Source: Podospora pseudocomata
Taxonomy: Eukaryota > Ascomycota > Sordariomycetes > Sordariales > Podosporaceae
Length of the DNA: 64,000 nucleotides
Direction of reading: 5' to 3'
Assembly: GCF_035222375.1 (NCBI RefSeq)
Contig: NC_085888.1
Location: 2,976,001 to 3,040,000 of the forward strand
Part shown: positions 22,882-33,615 of the stretch, piece by piece
Position numbering within the stretch: position 1 is the stretch's first letter
Layout of the letters: every line of letters starts with the position of its first letter
The notes under the pieces: generated by a model
Told to the model about the DNA's origin: nothing
Seen by the model: the letters and a program-made list of their open reading frames with translations, nothing else
The model's database searches: none
Translations under genes and position numbers: made by a program

Positions 22882-23419
22882 ATGATACCTTCCTTAGACG
22901 ATGGAACATGCCCGGACCACGCTCCGGTGGCGTGCAGGAAGAATTGGTCCCGAAGCGTCACTCAATGCTGTCCCTCGGGCGATACCTGCTACAGCACAAC
23001 TAGCCTCAGCGTCAGATTCAACTGCTGGAGGGGGAACTGCGGGAGCTGACACCACTCCAGACAGCACTCCAGGCATCTCGCGCAGTGGCAGCGACGGCGG
23101 CGGTGGCAGCAACGAAATGGGATCATCGATATCCCCTGCCGCCATCGCCGGCACCGTCATCGGCGGGATAGCTGCTCTCGTCCTCGGCCTCGCTCTGGTA
23201 CTGTGGCTTCACCGCAAGAGCCAGCGCGATAGAAAGGCAGCGGTTTCGCCGGAGCCAAGGCCACAGGAACCTCATGCGTCTGTTTTAAATCATACATCAA
23301 CCGCCTTGTCTCCCGCGCAGGCTATGACACCCAAGGAAACCGTGCCGCCTGCTACCTCTTCCGGCAATACACCAAACATCACCCCTCCTCCTCCTGCCGC
23401 GCAGATCACACAGCCCTAG
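22882..23419 (+). pseudogene. Broken gene for a cysteine-rich, single-pass membrane protein
   Basis: Two pieces in different frames belong together by composition. From 22882 (ATG) a 57-codon frame gives a Cys-rich stretch with CPDHAPVAC and TQCCPSGDTCYS, typical of fungal secreted or cell-surface proteins. From about 22990 to 23419 another frame gives a Ser/Thr/Gly-rich stalk, a single hydrophobic helix (AAIAGTVIGGIAALVLGLALVL) and a basic, Pro-rich cytoplasmic tail. A possible intron from 23007 (GTCAGA, CTGAC branch, CCAG acceptor) is out of phase, so I cannot join the parts. No signal peptide is visible; the first exon could lie upstream or have been lost. This could be a decayed gene or a model with missed exons. 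Confidence 0.45.
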
Positions 23420-23823
23420 CATGAGCTGATCAACATATGAAGGAGGTTTGTTTGGTTTTACTGATCAAGTGGGAGTGTCAATGCCGGCTTCTCAGGGCTA
23501 GGTTCAAGGTTGCTGATGAGATGTCGGCTACGAACTGCGATACCCAAATGATCACACGTACTTAGACGGAGGCTAAGAGAGCCTTGGATACATTTTGCAG
23601 CAAGTTCAAATCACCCCACCATCACCACGTGGCTTTTCCTTACTGCAGTTTCAACCCGGAGCTGTATGTATAGCTATTCTTTTGTGCATAACTTCAGAGA
23701 TATCCCGCCATCAATTAACTCAACAAACACCGCGATAACGCCCTCACGCTGTTTCTGCAACTATACCAAACGATTCACCAGCAAGAACGCTTCCATGTCC
23801 GTACAAATAGCCAACCCTCCATG
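23420..23823. other. Short intergenic region
   Basis: 404 bp between the broken membrane-protein gene and the 3' end of the Rsm1-type gene. Nothing recognisable. Confidence 0.5.
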
Positions 23824-25422
23824 TTACTCCCCAGGTGCGATTGATCCAGAAGTCCCGGGCCTACTACTACCCAGCCTCTTCGACAACTTCCCTCCCTTGG
23901 TATTAAACAAGCTTTTCACCCGCCTCAACCGGCTCATGACATCCTGGTCTTTCTTCTTTCTCGCCTCCTCATCCTCTTCCTGCACATCCCGGTTATCCTC
24001 CCCATCTGCCATTGGTGTGCCACCCGCAGTCGTCGGCCGTGGTCTCTCGGGTGTTTTTGACGTCCCAACAGCAGCAGCACTGCTCTTACTCCTCCCATGA
24101 TGCCCTCCAGCCGTTCCCTCCACCCTTTCTCGGATAAAACTCTCATTCTTCAGGACCTCCAAAAGCACTTCCCAAGCTGGCTTCTCCTTGCTTCCTTTTG
24201 GTAGTAACTTGGCCCCTGGATTCCGTTGCACCTCCCCGTTCTTCCAAGGGCAAAAGAACCTGTGCTCTCTTACCGGATCCAAATGATCCATTGGTGCCGG
24301 CTCCAATATCTCGTTCGTTTCAGGGTTGATCTGCCGCGACTTGAACATCCACAGCCCCAACCTCCGCAAACAAGTATGGCAACTCGCACTGTTAGGAATC
24401 GGCGCGTTACCCAACCGTGGGTTCGTCAACCCCTGCCAGCCCATCAGCGCCAGCGCCAACGCCGGCCTATTCACCTCCCCCTCTTTCCGCTGTTCCCCTT
24501 CTGCCGCTGGTGCCGGTTCCGTAAAAAACGTCCTTGGTAAATATCCAATCACCACCTCCAAATCCAACCCCTCCGGCAGTCTCAAGTTGAACTCGTACGG
24601 CAAAAAGTCCTTTCTCTGACACAACTCATCATACCTCTCCCGCAAAGCCGTCAACGCCCACTTCGAGTTCGGCAACGGCAGCCTCAGCAGCGAATCGTCA
24701 CACCCCGTTCCCCTCCACAAACACCCCTCCCCGTGCCCATCCCCCTGCATCAAGCTCTCATACCTCTTCACAACCTCCGCCTCCATCTCCCTCCCCACCT
24801 CCCCTTCGACGTCCCTCCCCCTCCCAATCTTGACCGTCACCTCCCTCTCACAGAGCGTACACTTCACCCTCTCCTTGCCGAGACAAACCCACCCCCTCTT
24901 CGCCCACTCAATCTCTGATATCCGCTCCGGTTTTGGGGTCCAATCCGTCAGCTCCTGAAACGTGGCCAGTCTCCTGAGTAACTCCCCTCTGTCGGCGGGG
25001 CAGTATTTAGGCGGTTGTTTCTTTTCTCTTGTTGTGTCCCCTTTTGCTGAGGCCCCTCCTCGTGGAGCTGGGCTGAATTTCCTGAGCATGACGTTTGATA
25101 TCGTTGTTGGCCCTCCATTATTACTACTGCTCAAACGAATCGAACTTCCCGGGCTGGAATTCAGGATTGTCGAGCGCTGGGGTTGCGGTGTCGCGAATCG
25201 GGATGGGGGTGTGGGAGTTGACCCGCCGTTGACGCGTCGCTTTTTGGAGAGGATGTCTTCTGCTGTCATTGTTCGGGATAGTGACAGGCCAGGTGTTGAA
25301 AGAGGGGAATCAGGGTTGTTGTGATTGTTGTTGGTGTTGTCGGTGGGAGTGGAGGAAGGGGAGGAGGTGTTTCCTATGCCTTGGACTAGGGCGTTGAACT
25401 TGCGTTTGACTGTTGCGTTCAT
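23824..25422 (-). CDS. rsm1: C3HC zinc-finger protein, Rsm1/NIPA (ZC3HC1) type
   Basis: Single exon, about 532 aa. Relatives are S. pombe Rsm1 (mRNA export), yeast Pml39 and vertebrate ZC3HC1/NIPA, which associate with the nuclear pore basket. The C3HC-type zinc domain is at about residues 145-270: RGWVC at 180, Cys188 and Cys191 (CTLC), then His230 and Cys234 in GDGHGEGCLWR. A second Cys/His region carries SCHTCLRRLGLWMF and EHRFFCPW. These match the family's two modified BIR-like modules. The N-terminus (1-135) and C-terminus are low-complexity and basic or acidic. I start at 25422 (MNATVKRKFNAL), the start typical of the family; the frame is open to 25647 but the added residues look like translated promoter. 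Divergent from the HECT ligase gene. Confidence 0.88.
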   Translation of the reverse strand: MNATVKRKFNALVQGIGNTSSPSSTPTDNTNNNHNNPDSPLSTPGLSLSRTMTAEDILSKKRRVNGGSTPTPPSRFATPQPQRSTILNSSPGSSIRLSSSNNGGPTTISNVMLRKFSPAPRGGASAKGDTTREKKQPPKYCPADRGELLRRLATFQELTDWTPKPERISEIEWAKRGWVCLGKERVKCTLCEREVTVKIGRGRDVEGEVGREMEAEVVKRYESLMQGDGHGEGCLWRGTGCDDSLLRLPLPNSKWALTALRERYDELCQRKDFLPYEFNLRLPEGLDLEVVIGYLPRTFFTEPAPAAEGEQRKEGEVNRPALALALMGWQGLTNPRLGNAPIPNSASCHTCLRRLGLWMFKSRQINPETNEILEPAPMDHLDPVREHRFFCPWKNGEVQRNPGAKLLPKGSKEKPAWEVLLEVLKNESFIRERVEGTAGGHHGRSKSSAAAVGTSKTPERPRPTTAGGTPMADGEDNRDVQEEDEEARKKKDQDVMSRLRRVKSLFNTKGGKLSKRLGSSRPGTSGSIAPGE

Positions 25423-26495
25423 GTTGAATGGAGGGGAATGGCTGGGCGCGTAGATTTTCCGGGAGTGGTGGGCAAAAAGTTGGTGTGGTAACCTGCAAAG
25501 TCGCGCGCGCCGCGGTGCTTCCCCACGCTTCGATTTGGTAGGTCCGGTGGGCTTCTGTCGCGGGCTGAAAAGTGATGAGCGCTGAGCTTCGGCAGTGTGA
25601 AATTGATAGCGGCGCAGGGTAACCTTGTTTCTAGGGCGACTGTTCAACCCCCACCACAGGCGTTAGGAAGATAAGATGGTGATGGTGGTGGGATGGGAAA
25701 GACGGATGCAACGAGAAGAATCAAAAGTTGTCGAGCTCTGGGAAGAATCGAAATCAGATGGCCAGGGTCTCGTGTTTAGTTGCTGTTTGCAGTGTCAAAA
25801 TAGCGGTTGAAGTCTGCAAGCACTTCCAGCAAACCTTGAACCCATGGATTTGGAACTCTAGCAGATTGAGCTAACCCCACCCGACCTAATCTTTGCAGCT
25901 TTCAACCTTGCAGCGACAACGCTCCAAACGTTCAAATGAGTCCCAGATTGGAACTCTCTCGAAGCTCTCTGATGGCGGCAAGCAAGTCTGGCGTTTGCCG
26001 AGTCAGGCGTGCTCTCACAGTGCTGTTACTCAAACCGCGCGATTGTTGCCAAGGCGCCAGGCTTGGCTTAGAGGTGGGACCGCTGCACGGGTTCCAGATT
26101 GCCAAGGCCGCATAGCGTAACGCTGCGAGCGAGCTGAGTGAGGGTCCAGTGCGAATGCCGCACCGCAGTCGCTGACCGAGAGCCATTCACCATCCTCAAC
26201 CCGCTCCAACTTGAAATCACCCATCGAAGAGACCCTCTAACGTCTTCTGTTTCCAGCATTCAAACTAGCTACCTGTTCACGTTGCTCAGAGAACATCCGC
26301 TGCCAAACTGATCGCTCAGGACTTGAGCCAACCCTTGCACCTCCTGCTGTGTCCCATCATCGCCTGTGTCTCGCCCTCCCCGCTGTCGCTTCACGCACCG
26401 CACCACAAGCAGCCAGCCCTCTGCATCCTCCATCCCGATATCAACCCGACGTCCACTTCCTACCACCCAACTCTACAACCATCGATTTCCATGTC
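25423..26495. promoter_or_regulatory. Divergent intergenic region Rsm1/HECT
   Basis: 1.07 kb between two divergent start codons. Short frames on both strands overlap and show no domain. The region must contain both promoters; I recognise no specific operator. A CT/CA-rich leader precedes the HECT start. Confidence 0.5.
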
Positions 26496-29400
26496 ATGAC
26501 TCGAGATACCATGCGGCCAGCGGCCGGAAGCAGCCACAGCTACAGCAGCACCGATGACCTCGACGTCTTGGCAGGGCTCTGGGAGGAGGCCCCCTTCGCG
26601 AGACTACCATGCGATGCGCCCAGCGAGCTGAAGGACCTGGTGGAGGACATCGACAACCCGAAGCGTGTCTATGCCGTCCACAAAGCGAGTCGAAGACACA
26701 ACTTTCAGCAAATAGTTCAGAGGTATGTCATGATAGGGTAATGGACCTAGATGTCTTGGCTGACGATTGTTGCTGCCCAGGTATATCGTCCAGCTCCGCG
26801 AAGGTTGCGGCGCCGAACATTGCGTAACGCCGACTTGCTTCAGCTGCCGGAAGAGAGCCGCTGGCCAGGCCCCGATCAAACGATACAACACAACGAGCGC
26901 GAGAACGCTGGCTACTTACCTCGCTAGCCAAGATAACCCTGAGAATGGCCTGTGTCCCAACCTGCGAACCCCAAAGGCCCCGCCGGCTGCGCTCAACTCG
27001 CTCCTGTTTGTGCCCAAGCAGCGGTTGCACACCGATCGTGTTACGGGAACGTCTCCGAAACCACAGCTCAACAATTCTCGCCCGGTGTCATCACGGACGA
27101 ATGGATATAACGGCAGGCCATCAACGGGAGATGCGAGGGAAAAAGGCAGGTCAATGAATATTGCGAAAGATGTGGAAAGCCCGAAACAAAAATGGCAACC
27201 TGGGTTTGAGGTGGTGGAGGAGCCAGTGAGCAAAGACCACCGATCATTTGCGGCCAACGTCTTTGGTACTGTGGCTTTCAAGATGTTGGAGTGGCTCACG
27301 CCGGCTGCGCTAGAGGACATGACGCAAAGGACAAAAGCTTTCCAGGAGGAGTCGGCTCCGGACCGGCGTGATGCTGAAGCAGTAAAGGCAGAGGCTAGCC
27401 GGGATAACGGGGGGAAGCCACGGACCAGGGCGTCGTCGGTCCAGCCCAACGGTGCGTCGGCTAACAGTCGACCGCTACCAAAGGGCAGACAACTTGGGAA
27501 AGACTCAGATTCAAAAGATGATCGCCACTCTCGCGACCCGCCGGCCGTTTCTCGCTCTACACACCCCCGCCGTAACTCCAACGCCAAGTTGAGGACATCA
27601 AATCCTCCTGTGCCTAAGCGGCAGCTTTCCATTGACCCTTACACACAAGACTCTTTGGTCGATGACCCCTACCCTGGGCTACTCAGATCGCCACGCGGAA
27701 ACTCTGGTAGCGCAGATAGGGGGCCAAGGGGCCCGAAGCCAACAGGGTCAGCACTCTCCAGACCAATATCGCAGCTCTCATCGGCTGGCTACTTTGACCA
27801 TGTTGCTTTGGAGAAGATGCCGCCGCCGAAAACCCTTGATTTGAAGAACTATCTTGGGCGAAGTCAGCTAGACGGGACGAGGACTTCTGATTCAAGTGGC
27901 CCAAAGCAGCTAGGCGTTCCCTCAGGGGGGTCCTCTGACAGATCGTGCAGCAGCGGATCCGGAGAGATGGTTCACCCAGAGCCAGAGTCTGACGACGAAA
28001 GCGTTCTTCCGCAGGCACTATCGACGCTACATGCCGACGTTGTCGACTTCATCTGCGATGTCCTGCAAGACGATGGAACAGCAGAGAAACACATGCTTGA
28101 GCCGCCATCAGTCACCAAGTTTCACAACGGACACCCCGGCCGGGGCAAGATGCTCAAGCGCAAGAAGCTTGCCTCTGGGTGCCCAAACTTCAAACTAGAG
28201 TGGAAGTTGTTCATTGAACAGACTCTCTTCAACGTCCTCAGCGATCCACAACTCGCTGTTCAATCGTTCTCGAAACAAGGACAACTCTATGATTCTCACA
28301 CACTATGGTACTGCATGCTCAGGATGACCCGGGTTGCCCCAAGCCTGGTTTTCCACAGTCTCTGGATGGCGGCGGGAAGCCTATTTGCGCCTCCAGAGTC
28401 GCTATTGGCGCCCCGATCCCCCACGGCGAAGCTATTCAGGGACAAGGAATCTCTTTCAAACACAGAGGCGGGTCGTCTCATGTCGATATGCCTCCACGCT
28501 TTGATTGCCGCTGCGCCACTCATAACTCCGGATCCATCTGACCCAGAAAAGGCTACCCAACGGCTGTATGATATGTCGAGAATCCGGTCACACGGTCTGA
28601 GCCTCACTCGTAGCGGCGCCATTGCCGACCAGCCCACGGAGCTGTGTCTTCAGTACGAAGACGCCTTCACGGACGACTTGGCCCTGAGGCTGGCTCGACG
28701 GCTGTTTACCGCCATCAACACCAGGAGATATTTTGATGCCCTGTGCGAATCCAATGGAGACCTAGACGGTGATGACTCGCAGCCAGAGCCAGATGTGCTG
28801 GCGCCTCTCTTCTCTCAACTAAACTTTCTTCATGCCGGTGCGGTGTATTACGTCTTGGATTTTTCTTTCAATGAGCGGGCTCTGCATGAGACCCGTGTTC
28901 CGATCCTTTTGCTGGACTGGGCGAGGGCTGTCATGCTTAGCGACTGGAGTGGCTCCCCTGTGATCAAGGGGGATGGACCTTTTGGTGGCGCGCTGGCATT
29001 GATGCAGGCTATATGTGAGCACCTCTATTGTGAAGATTGACCTGGTCAAATGCTGACAGACCTGTAGACAACAAACGTCATGAGCTCTTGCTGGGCGTTG
29101 CTCAGTTCCGCTCCGAGTACTTTGCCGAGAGGCTCGACACAGTCCAGATGCCCATCGCGTGGTTATCACACGTGTCAACAAGACAAAAGATCCACCTTCT
29201 CGACTATCCGTTTCTGTTCAACCCTTCTACTCTGGTTACCTATTTCCGGTCCATCAACTTTTCGCGCATGAGCAGGTCGTACGAGGAGTCGACATCGTTA
29301 CAGGACAGGATTGACGTGATTGCTTCACGCTCCAGCTTGACGCGGCATCACAAGGAGGTGCTGACGGAGCGGTTGCGTGCGGCGGCTACAAAGTACTTGG

Positions 29401-30626
29401 TTCTCGATATCCGTAGGGAAGCTGTTATCGAGGACGCGTTTAACCAGCTGTGGAGGAGGGAGGAGAGGGAGTTGTTGAGGCCGCTCAAGGTCCGTCTTGG
29501 GGAGTCTACGGGAGAGGAAGGGTTTGATTTGGGTGGTGTTCAGCAGGAGTTTTTCCGCTTGGCGCTGGCTGAGGCGCTGAACCCGGATTATGGTGCGTTT
29601 ACGGTCGATGAGAGAAGTCGGATGGCGTGGTTTGTGCCCGGGTCGCTGGAGGACGAGTGGAGGTTTGAGCTGATTGGGCTGCTTGTTTCTCTTGCGGTCT
29701 ACAACGGGTTGACGTTGCCGGTGACGTTTCCAAAGGCTCTCTACCGCAAGCTACTTGGCAAGCCGGTAGACAAGCTCCGCCATATCGCCGACGGCTGGCC
29801 AGATATTGCAAGCTCGCTTACGGAAATTGAGCAGTGGGATGACAATGGCTCGAAAGGAAAGCTCGAAGACCTTTGCATCACGTACGACTTTTCCACGTCG
29901 GCCTTTGGCCACCACGTCATCAGGGAGATGCGGCCGTCTGCTTCGGGGGGTGACGAAGAAGGCGGTGATTGGGACACCCACACCCCCTCGGAGGAGGAGT
30001 GGCCTCAGTTTTCCAAAACTGCCTCCCACGCCTCGTGGAATCCGGCTCCCCATGAGTACAACCCGGAAGAAGAGTCCAAGCCAGTCACTGTCCACAACAG
30101 GGACGAGTACATTGCTGATTACATTCGCTACCTGACTACGGTCTCTGTCCGCCCTCAGTTCGAAGCTTTCGCCCGTGGGTTCCACACTTGTCTCCAGCCT
30201 AAATCCTTATCCCTCCTCACGCCCTCGCTCCTTCAGTCACTCGTCGAAGGTGTGCAGGAAATTGACATCTCTGAACTAAAACGCTACGCGAAATACACTG
30301 GTTATGATGAACACCACCGGACAATCAAAGATTTTTGGTCGATTGTGAAGAGTTATGACGAGGACATGAAGAGGAAGTTGCTCGAATTTGTGACGGCGAG
30401 CGATCGGGTTCCTGTCGGGGGGATGAAGTATGTGGTGTTTAATATTCAGAAGAACGGGGTGGAGAATGATGAGCTGGGACCGGGGGGGACGGGGAACAGG
30501 GGGAGGTTGCCGACGAGCTATACTTGTTATAGCACGTTGCTGTTGCCCGAGTATAAGGATAAGGAGACGTTGAGGGAGAGGTTGGGGATGGCGTTGGAGA
30601 ATGCGAGGGGGTTTGGGTTTGCGTAG
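26496..30626 (+). CDS. AZUL-HECT ubiquitin ligase (UBE3A/Hul4-like)
   Basis: E3 ubiquitin ligase. Three exons (26496-26722, 26781-29014, 29068-30626) give about 1339 aa. The N-terminus has an AZUL zinc domain: EGCGAEHCVTPTCFSC with Cys85, 90, 95 and 98, then Cys134 in NGLCP, the arrangement seen at the start of human UBE3A. The middle (about 140-450) is low-complexity and basic/Ser-rich. From about residue 970 the HECT domain follows: LKVRLGESTGEEGFDLGGVQQEFF, the LTLPVTFPKALYRKLLG region, GGMKYVVF, and the catalytic TSYTCYSTLLLPEY with Cys1307, 33 residues from the end as usual. Intron 1 falls just upstream of the AZUL domain; its acceptor is GCCCAG. The start at 26496 follows an in-frame leader; Met at 26511 is an alternative. 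Targets unknown. Confidence 0.93.
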
Positions 30627-31211
30627 GGTCATGATTAGCGCGGGGGAAGGAGATGTTAAACGTGGTGGTATTTTTAGTCAATTCTTGGATGGTTGTTTAT
30701 TCAATGATGTTTGTGTGACTGCCAGATGCTGTTACCATCACCGGTGTCGAAAAGCCTATTTCGAATGTTGCGGGAGCCTGAGGAGGAAGGAGAAAAACTA
30801 GCTGAACAGGGTGCTCTCAGGAGGTGAGTCCAAGGGCCACCGTTGAGAAACACCTTGGGGTTCCTGGCCTTCTTTCCTGCGCTGGTGTAATGGGGTGATG
30901 TTGGGGTTAGTGTTTATTTTCTGATTGACGTGAAAGGCGTGAAGTCAAATGGGATACGAGGCAGCGACGGAGAGACAGAGATTGTGATAACGTAGGTTTC
31001 AATCGATTAGACTTTTAGGCACCGCCTATCACGTTATTAGCGGTTGCCACACAGAGAGCATCACGCGGGCCCTTAAAGCTCGCTCCATCCCAAACTTTCC
31101 GCTGTTATATATCCTCCTGCGTGGCTGCGAACTCGGCTGCGAACTCGGCTGCGATTTTCAACTTTTCACTCTCCCACATCTCATCTCAAACAGCAAGCTC
31201 GACGGTTCAAC
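30627..31211. other. Intergenic region upstream of the F-box gene
   Basis: 585 bp. Near 31122-31155 a 12-bp unit (GGCTGCGAACTC) is repeated almost three times in tandem, about 60-90 bp before the next start codon. A TTATATAT at about 31105 could act as a TATA element. No gene seen. Confidence 0.5.
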
Positions 31212-33347
31212 ATGGGGAGCGCTACGTTTGATGGGCTTCCCGTGGAGCTCAAGACTCTCATTTGTGAACACCTCCGAACTGATGACGACTTGGAGAGCCT
31301 TCGGAACTTGGCCCAGACCAGCAGAAGTTCCCATGCAGGCGCGAAGGACAGTCTATTTCACACCATCATAATTTACGTCTCAACTCCATCTCGACTCGCT
31401 CGACAAGTATCAGAATGCGAAGCCCTTCTCCTCCGTCATGAGGCTTGGGGTAAGGTTCGCAACATCTCCCTGATTCAAAATTCAAAGCGTCGTTACAGTC
31501 TTGTGCCGCTTGTTCAAACACCCCATGATTTTCCAACAGACCAAGCCCTGCCTAAGATCTGGAGTCTCTTCGAAAGGCAACTTCCTGCCAAGTTGAGAGA
31601 CGACACCGAATGGGAGCTCGAGCAGAGCAAGATTATGGGTGCCGATTTCGAATTCGGACACGACGTTCGCGACATCCCGAGCACAAGTTCTCTGGACTAC
31701 ATGTACCAAACAGATCACGTTTGGACACCGGTCGTCGAGCTGGTTCGACGGCTCTCGGGTCTAGCGGATCTCGTGTTTCAGTGTCTTAGCCAGTTCCCAC
31801 CCACCCTTTTGCTGGTAGTGCACGAGAAGCGAATTGCACGCCTCCATTTGCGAACCTGGCATCTGCGAAGTCTCGACAATTGGACGGTGAAAGACCCCCA
31901 CGAGCTCGCGCTCATCGGGTCATCAAGTCTTTACAGCATCTGGTTGTCTCCCGCTGAGTGCCTGGAACCATACGCACGGCCAGTTGAACGATGCCCCCAG
32001 GTGGAGGCAATTTATCAGATGTTAACGACGAAAGGGTTGGCGCCCAACCTGCGCGACCTTCGCAAATGTCACTATCCCGAACCAGTCCCACGAGACCATC
32101 CCTTCATTTTCAGGGCAGAACAAAGTTGTGAGAATGGGCTTGGGAAAGAAACTCGGCTTCTTCCCCTTCGAAACCTTCAACTTTCGCGGCCCTGCAGTTC
32201 GAGAAGTGACATGAATAGAGGTGAACCTTTTGAAAAGAGACATGTTGCCGAATGGCGAGCTCGCATCGATATGTCTGCGCTTGAAAGCCTGACGTTGTTG
32301 GCGCCTCTTCGCCAAGACGCAATCGAGAGCCTCTCGGCACTGAGCTTCCCTTTGCTGACGTCGCTATCCCTCCATCTCAGAGCACTAAGGGAGGAAGACT
32401 TGGAGGCAGTCGACTATTACAAAGCGGCCAGACATTTTCTAAGCACCCTGGCGCAGCTGAAAAGGTTGCATCTGCTTGGATGGAACCACGGGGTCGTCTC
32501 ACTAGCCGGGCATGACGACAACATCTCGGGGCTTCCGAATCACAGACTCAAAAGGTTGTGGCTTGCACCTGTATCGCACGAATATGCCGCGGATGGACAT
32601 AACTTGGGCCCGCCCCCAACAAAGCAACAGATCATCGAGCTGGGCAACCGCTACCCTGCTGTTGAGGACCTGTCAATTTCGGTGAAGCGGTCGATAGGTG
32701 ATAGGGATGAGGTTGATCGATATAGAGCTATCGGTGGTAGCTTCAAGATGCTAAAGAGGCTGTCGTTGGAGTTGGATGCCTCGCCCTCGAAATCCGTGAT
32801 TCGCAATAGACCACCATCGGGCCCTGCGTTTGCCACGTCCCATTTTCAGAACAGTTTCGGCCGAAAGGTTGCGCCTGGTAAGTTGGGGCGCTACTACACC
32901 AATGGCCACATTATGGAAGCTATGGTGAATGCTGCCGTGGATTCTGATTTGGCCAAAGCCATCTTTCACACCATCATCCAAGCCAGCTGCGCCAGCGGTA
33001 GCACCTGCCAACTGAAAACAATGCTACTGAGAGCCCGGGGCTTTGAATTGTTCTGGATACCCCATCTCCTGTGGGATGGGTCATTCTGGCTAGCTGGTTC
33101 TCGAAGCAATCTCGAGCTCGATCGATGGGGGCGTGGACTTCAGAGGACGTATTTCCTTGACAACAGGGGGCTGGCAGGCACGACCATCCGGGAGTTGGAC
33201 ATTGCTTTCAATCGGGACCGGTTGGGGGGGATCGAATCTGACAACTTGTTTTGGAAGATTTTTGCAAAGTTGTGGCCGCAGGCCGTGACGGTTGGGAGTG
33301 ACGGGTGGGCTACGAAGTGGAAGAGCTGGCCGCTGAAGACTGAGTAG
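31212..33347 (+). CDS. F-box-like protein
   Basis: Intronless frame of 711 aa. The N-terminal 50 residues (FDGLPVELKTLICEHLRTDDDLESLRNLAQTSRSSH) fit an F-box: L-P-x-E-L start, two helices and a trailing hydrophobic patch. F-box proteins bind Skp1 and recruit substrates to SCF ubiquitin ligases. The rest is leucine-rich with repeated short blocks (LRNLQLSRPC, LESLTLLAPL, LTSLSLHLRAL, LKRLHLLGW, LKRLSLELDAS) that suggest an irregular leucine-rich substrate-binding region. This large, fast-evolving fungal family is mostly uncharacterised. The domain call is good, the substrate is unknown. Confidence 0.8.
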   Translation: MGSATFDGLPVELKTLICEHLRTDDDLESLRNLAQTSRSSHAGAKDSLFHTIIIYVSTPSRLARQVSECEALLLRHEAWGKVRNISLIQNSKRRYSLVPLVQTPHDFPTDQALPKIWSLFERQLPAKLRDDTEWELEQSKIMGADFEFGHDVRDIPSTSSLDYMYQTDHVWTPVVELVRRLSGLADLVFQCLSQFPPTLLLVVHEKRIARLHLRTWHLRSLDNWTVKDPHELALIGSSSLYSIWLSPAECLEPYARPVERCPQVEAIYQMLTTKGLAPNLRDLRKCHYPEPVPRDHPFIFRAEQSCENGLGKETRLLPLRNLQLSRPCSSRSDMNRGEPFEKRHVAEWRARIDMSALESLTLLAPLRQDAIESLSALSFPLLTSLSLHLRALREEDLEAVDYYKAARHFLSTLAQLKRLHLLGWNHGVVSLAGHDDNISGLPNHRLKRLWLAPVSHEYAADGHNLGPPPTKQQIIELGNRYPAVEDLSISVKRSIGDRDEVDRYRAIGGSFKMLKRLSLELDASPSKSVIRNRPPSGPAFATSHFQNSFGRKVAPGKLGRYYTNGHIMEAMVNAAVDSDLAKAIFHTIIQASCASGSTCQLKTMLLRARGFELFWIPHLLWDGSFWLAGSRSNLELDRWGRGLQRTYFLDNRGLAGTTIRELDIAFNRDRLGGIESDNLFWKIFAKLWPQAVTVGSDGWATKWKSWPLKTE

Positions 33348-33615
33348 AAGGAGAGTGTGTTTGGTCCATTTTGGAGCGGTTGATGGGAAGGGATTCTTGA
33401 CTAGAGACGCGGTAGATGGGGGTTACATAGTGTGATATATATATGACGTGGAAAATACTGTCGGATGGAGAATGTCAAGAAGAGATGCAGTAGTCAGTAT
33501 CAAACCGGCGACTCTGCGATGTTGTTTCAAGTCCCATGATTCGATTGCATAAATCATCTCAACATCTCACTTGCTTCACCTACTTGCCCAATTCACATTT
33601 CCATTTTCCCCTGCC
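33348..33615. other. Intergenic, convergent 3' flanks
   Basis: 268 bp between the stop codons of the F-box gene and the transhydrogenase gene. Nothing recognised apart from a short TATATATATGA stretch. Confidence 0.5.
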
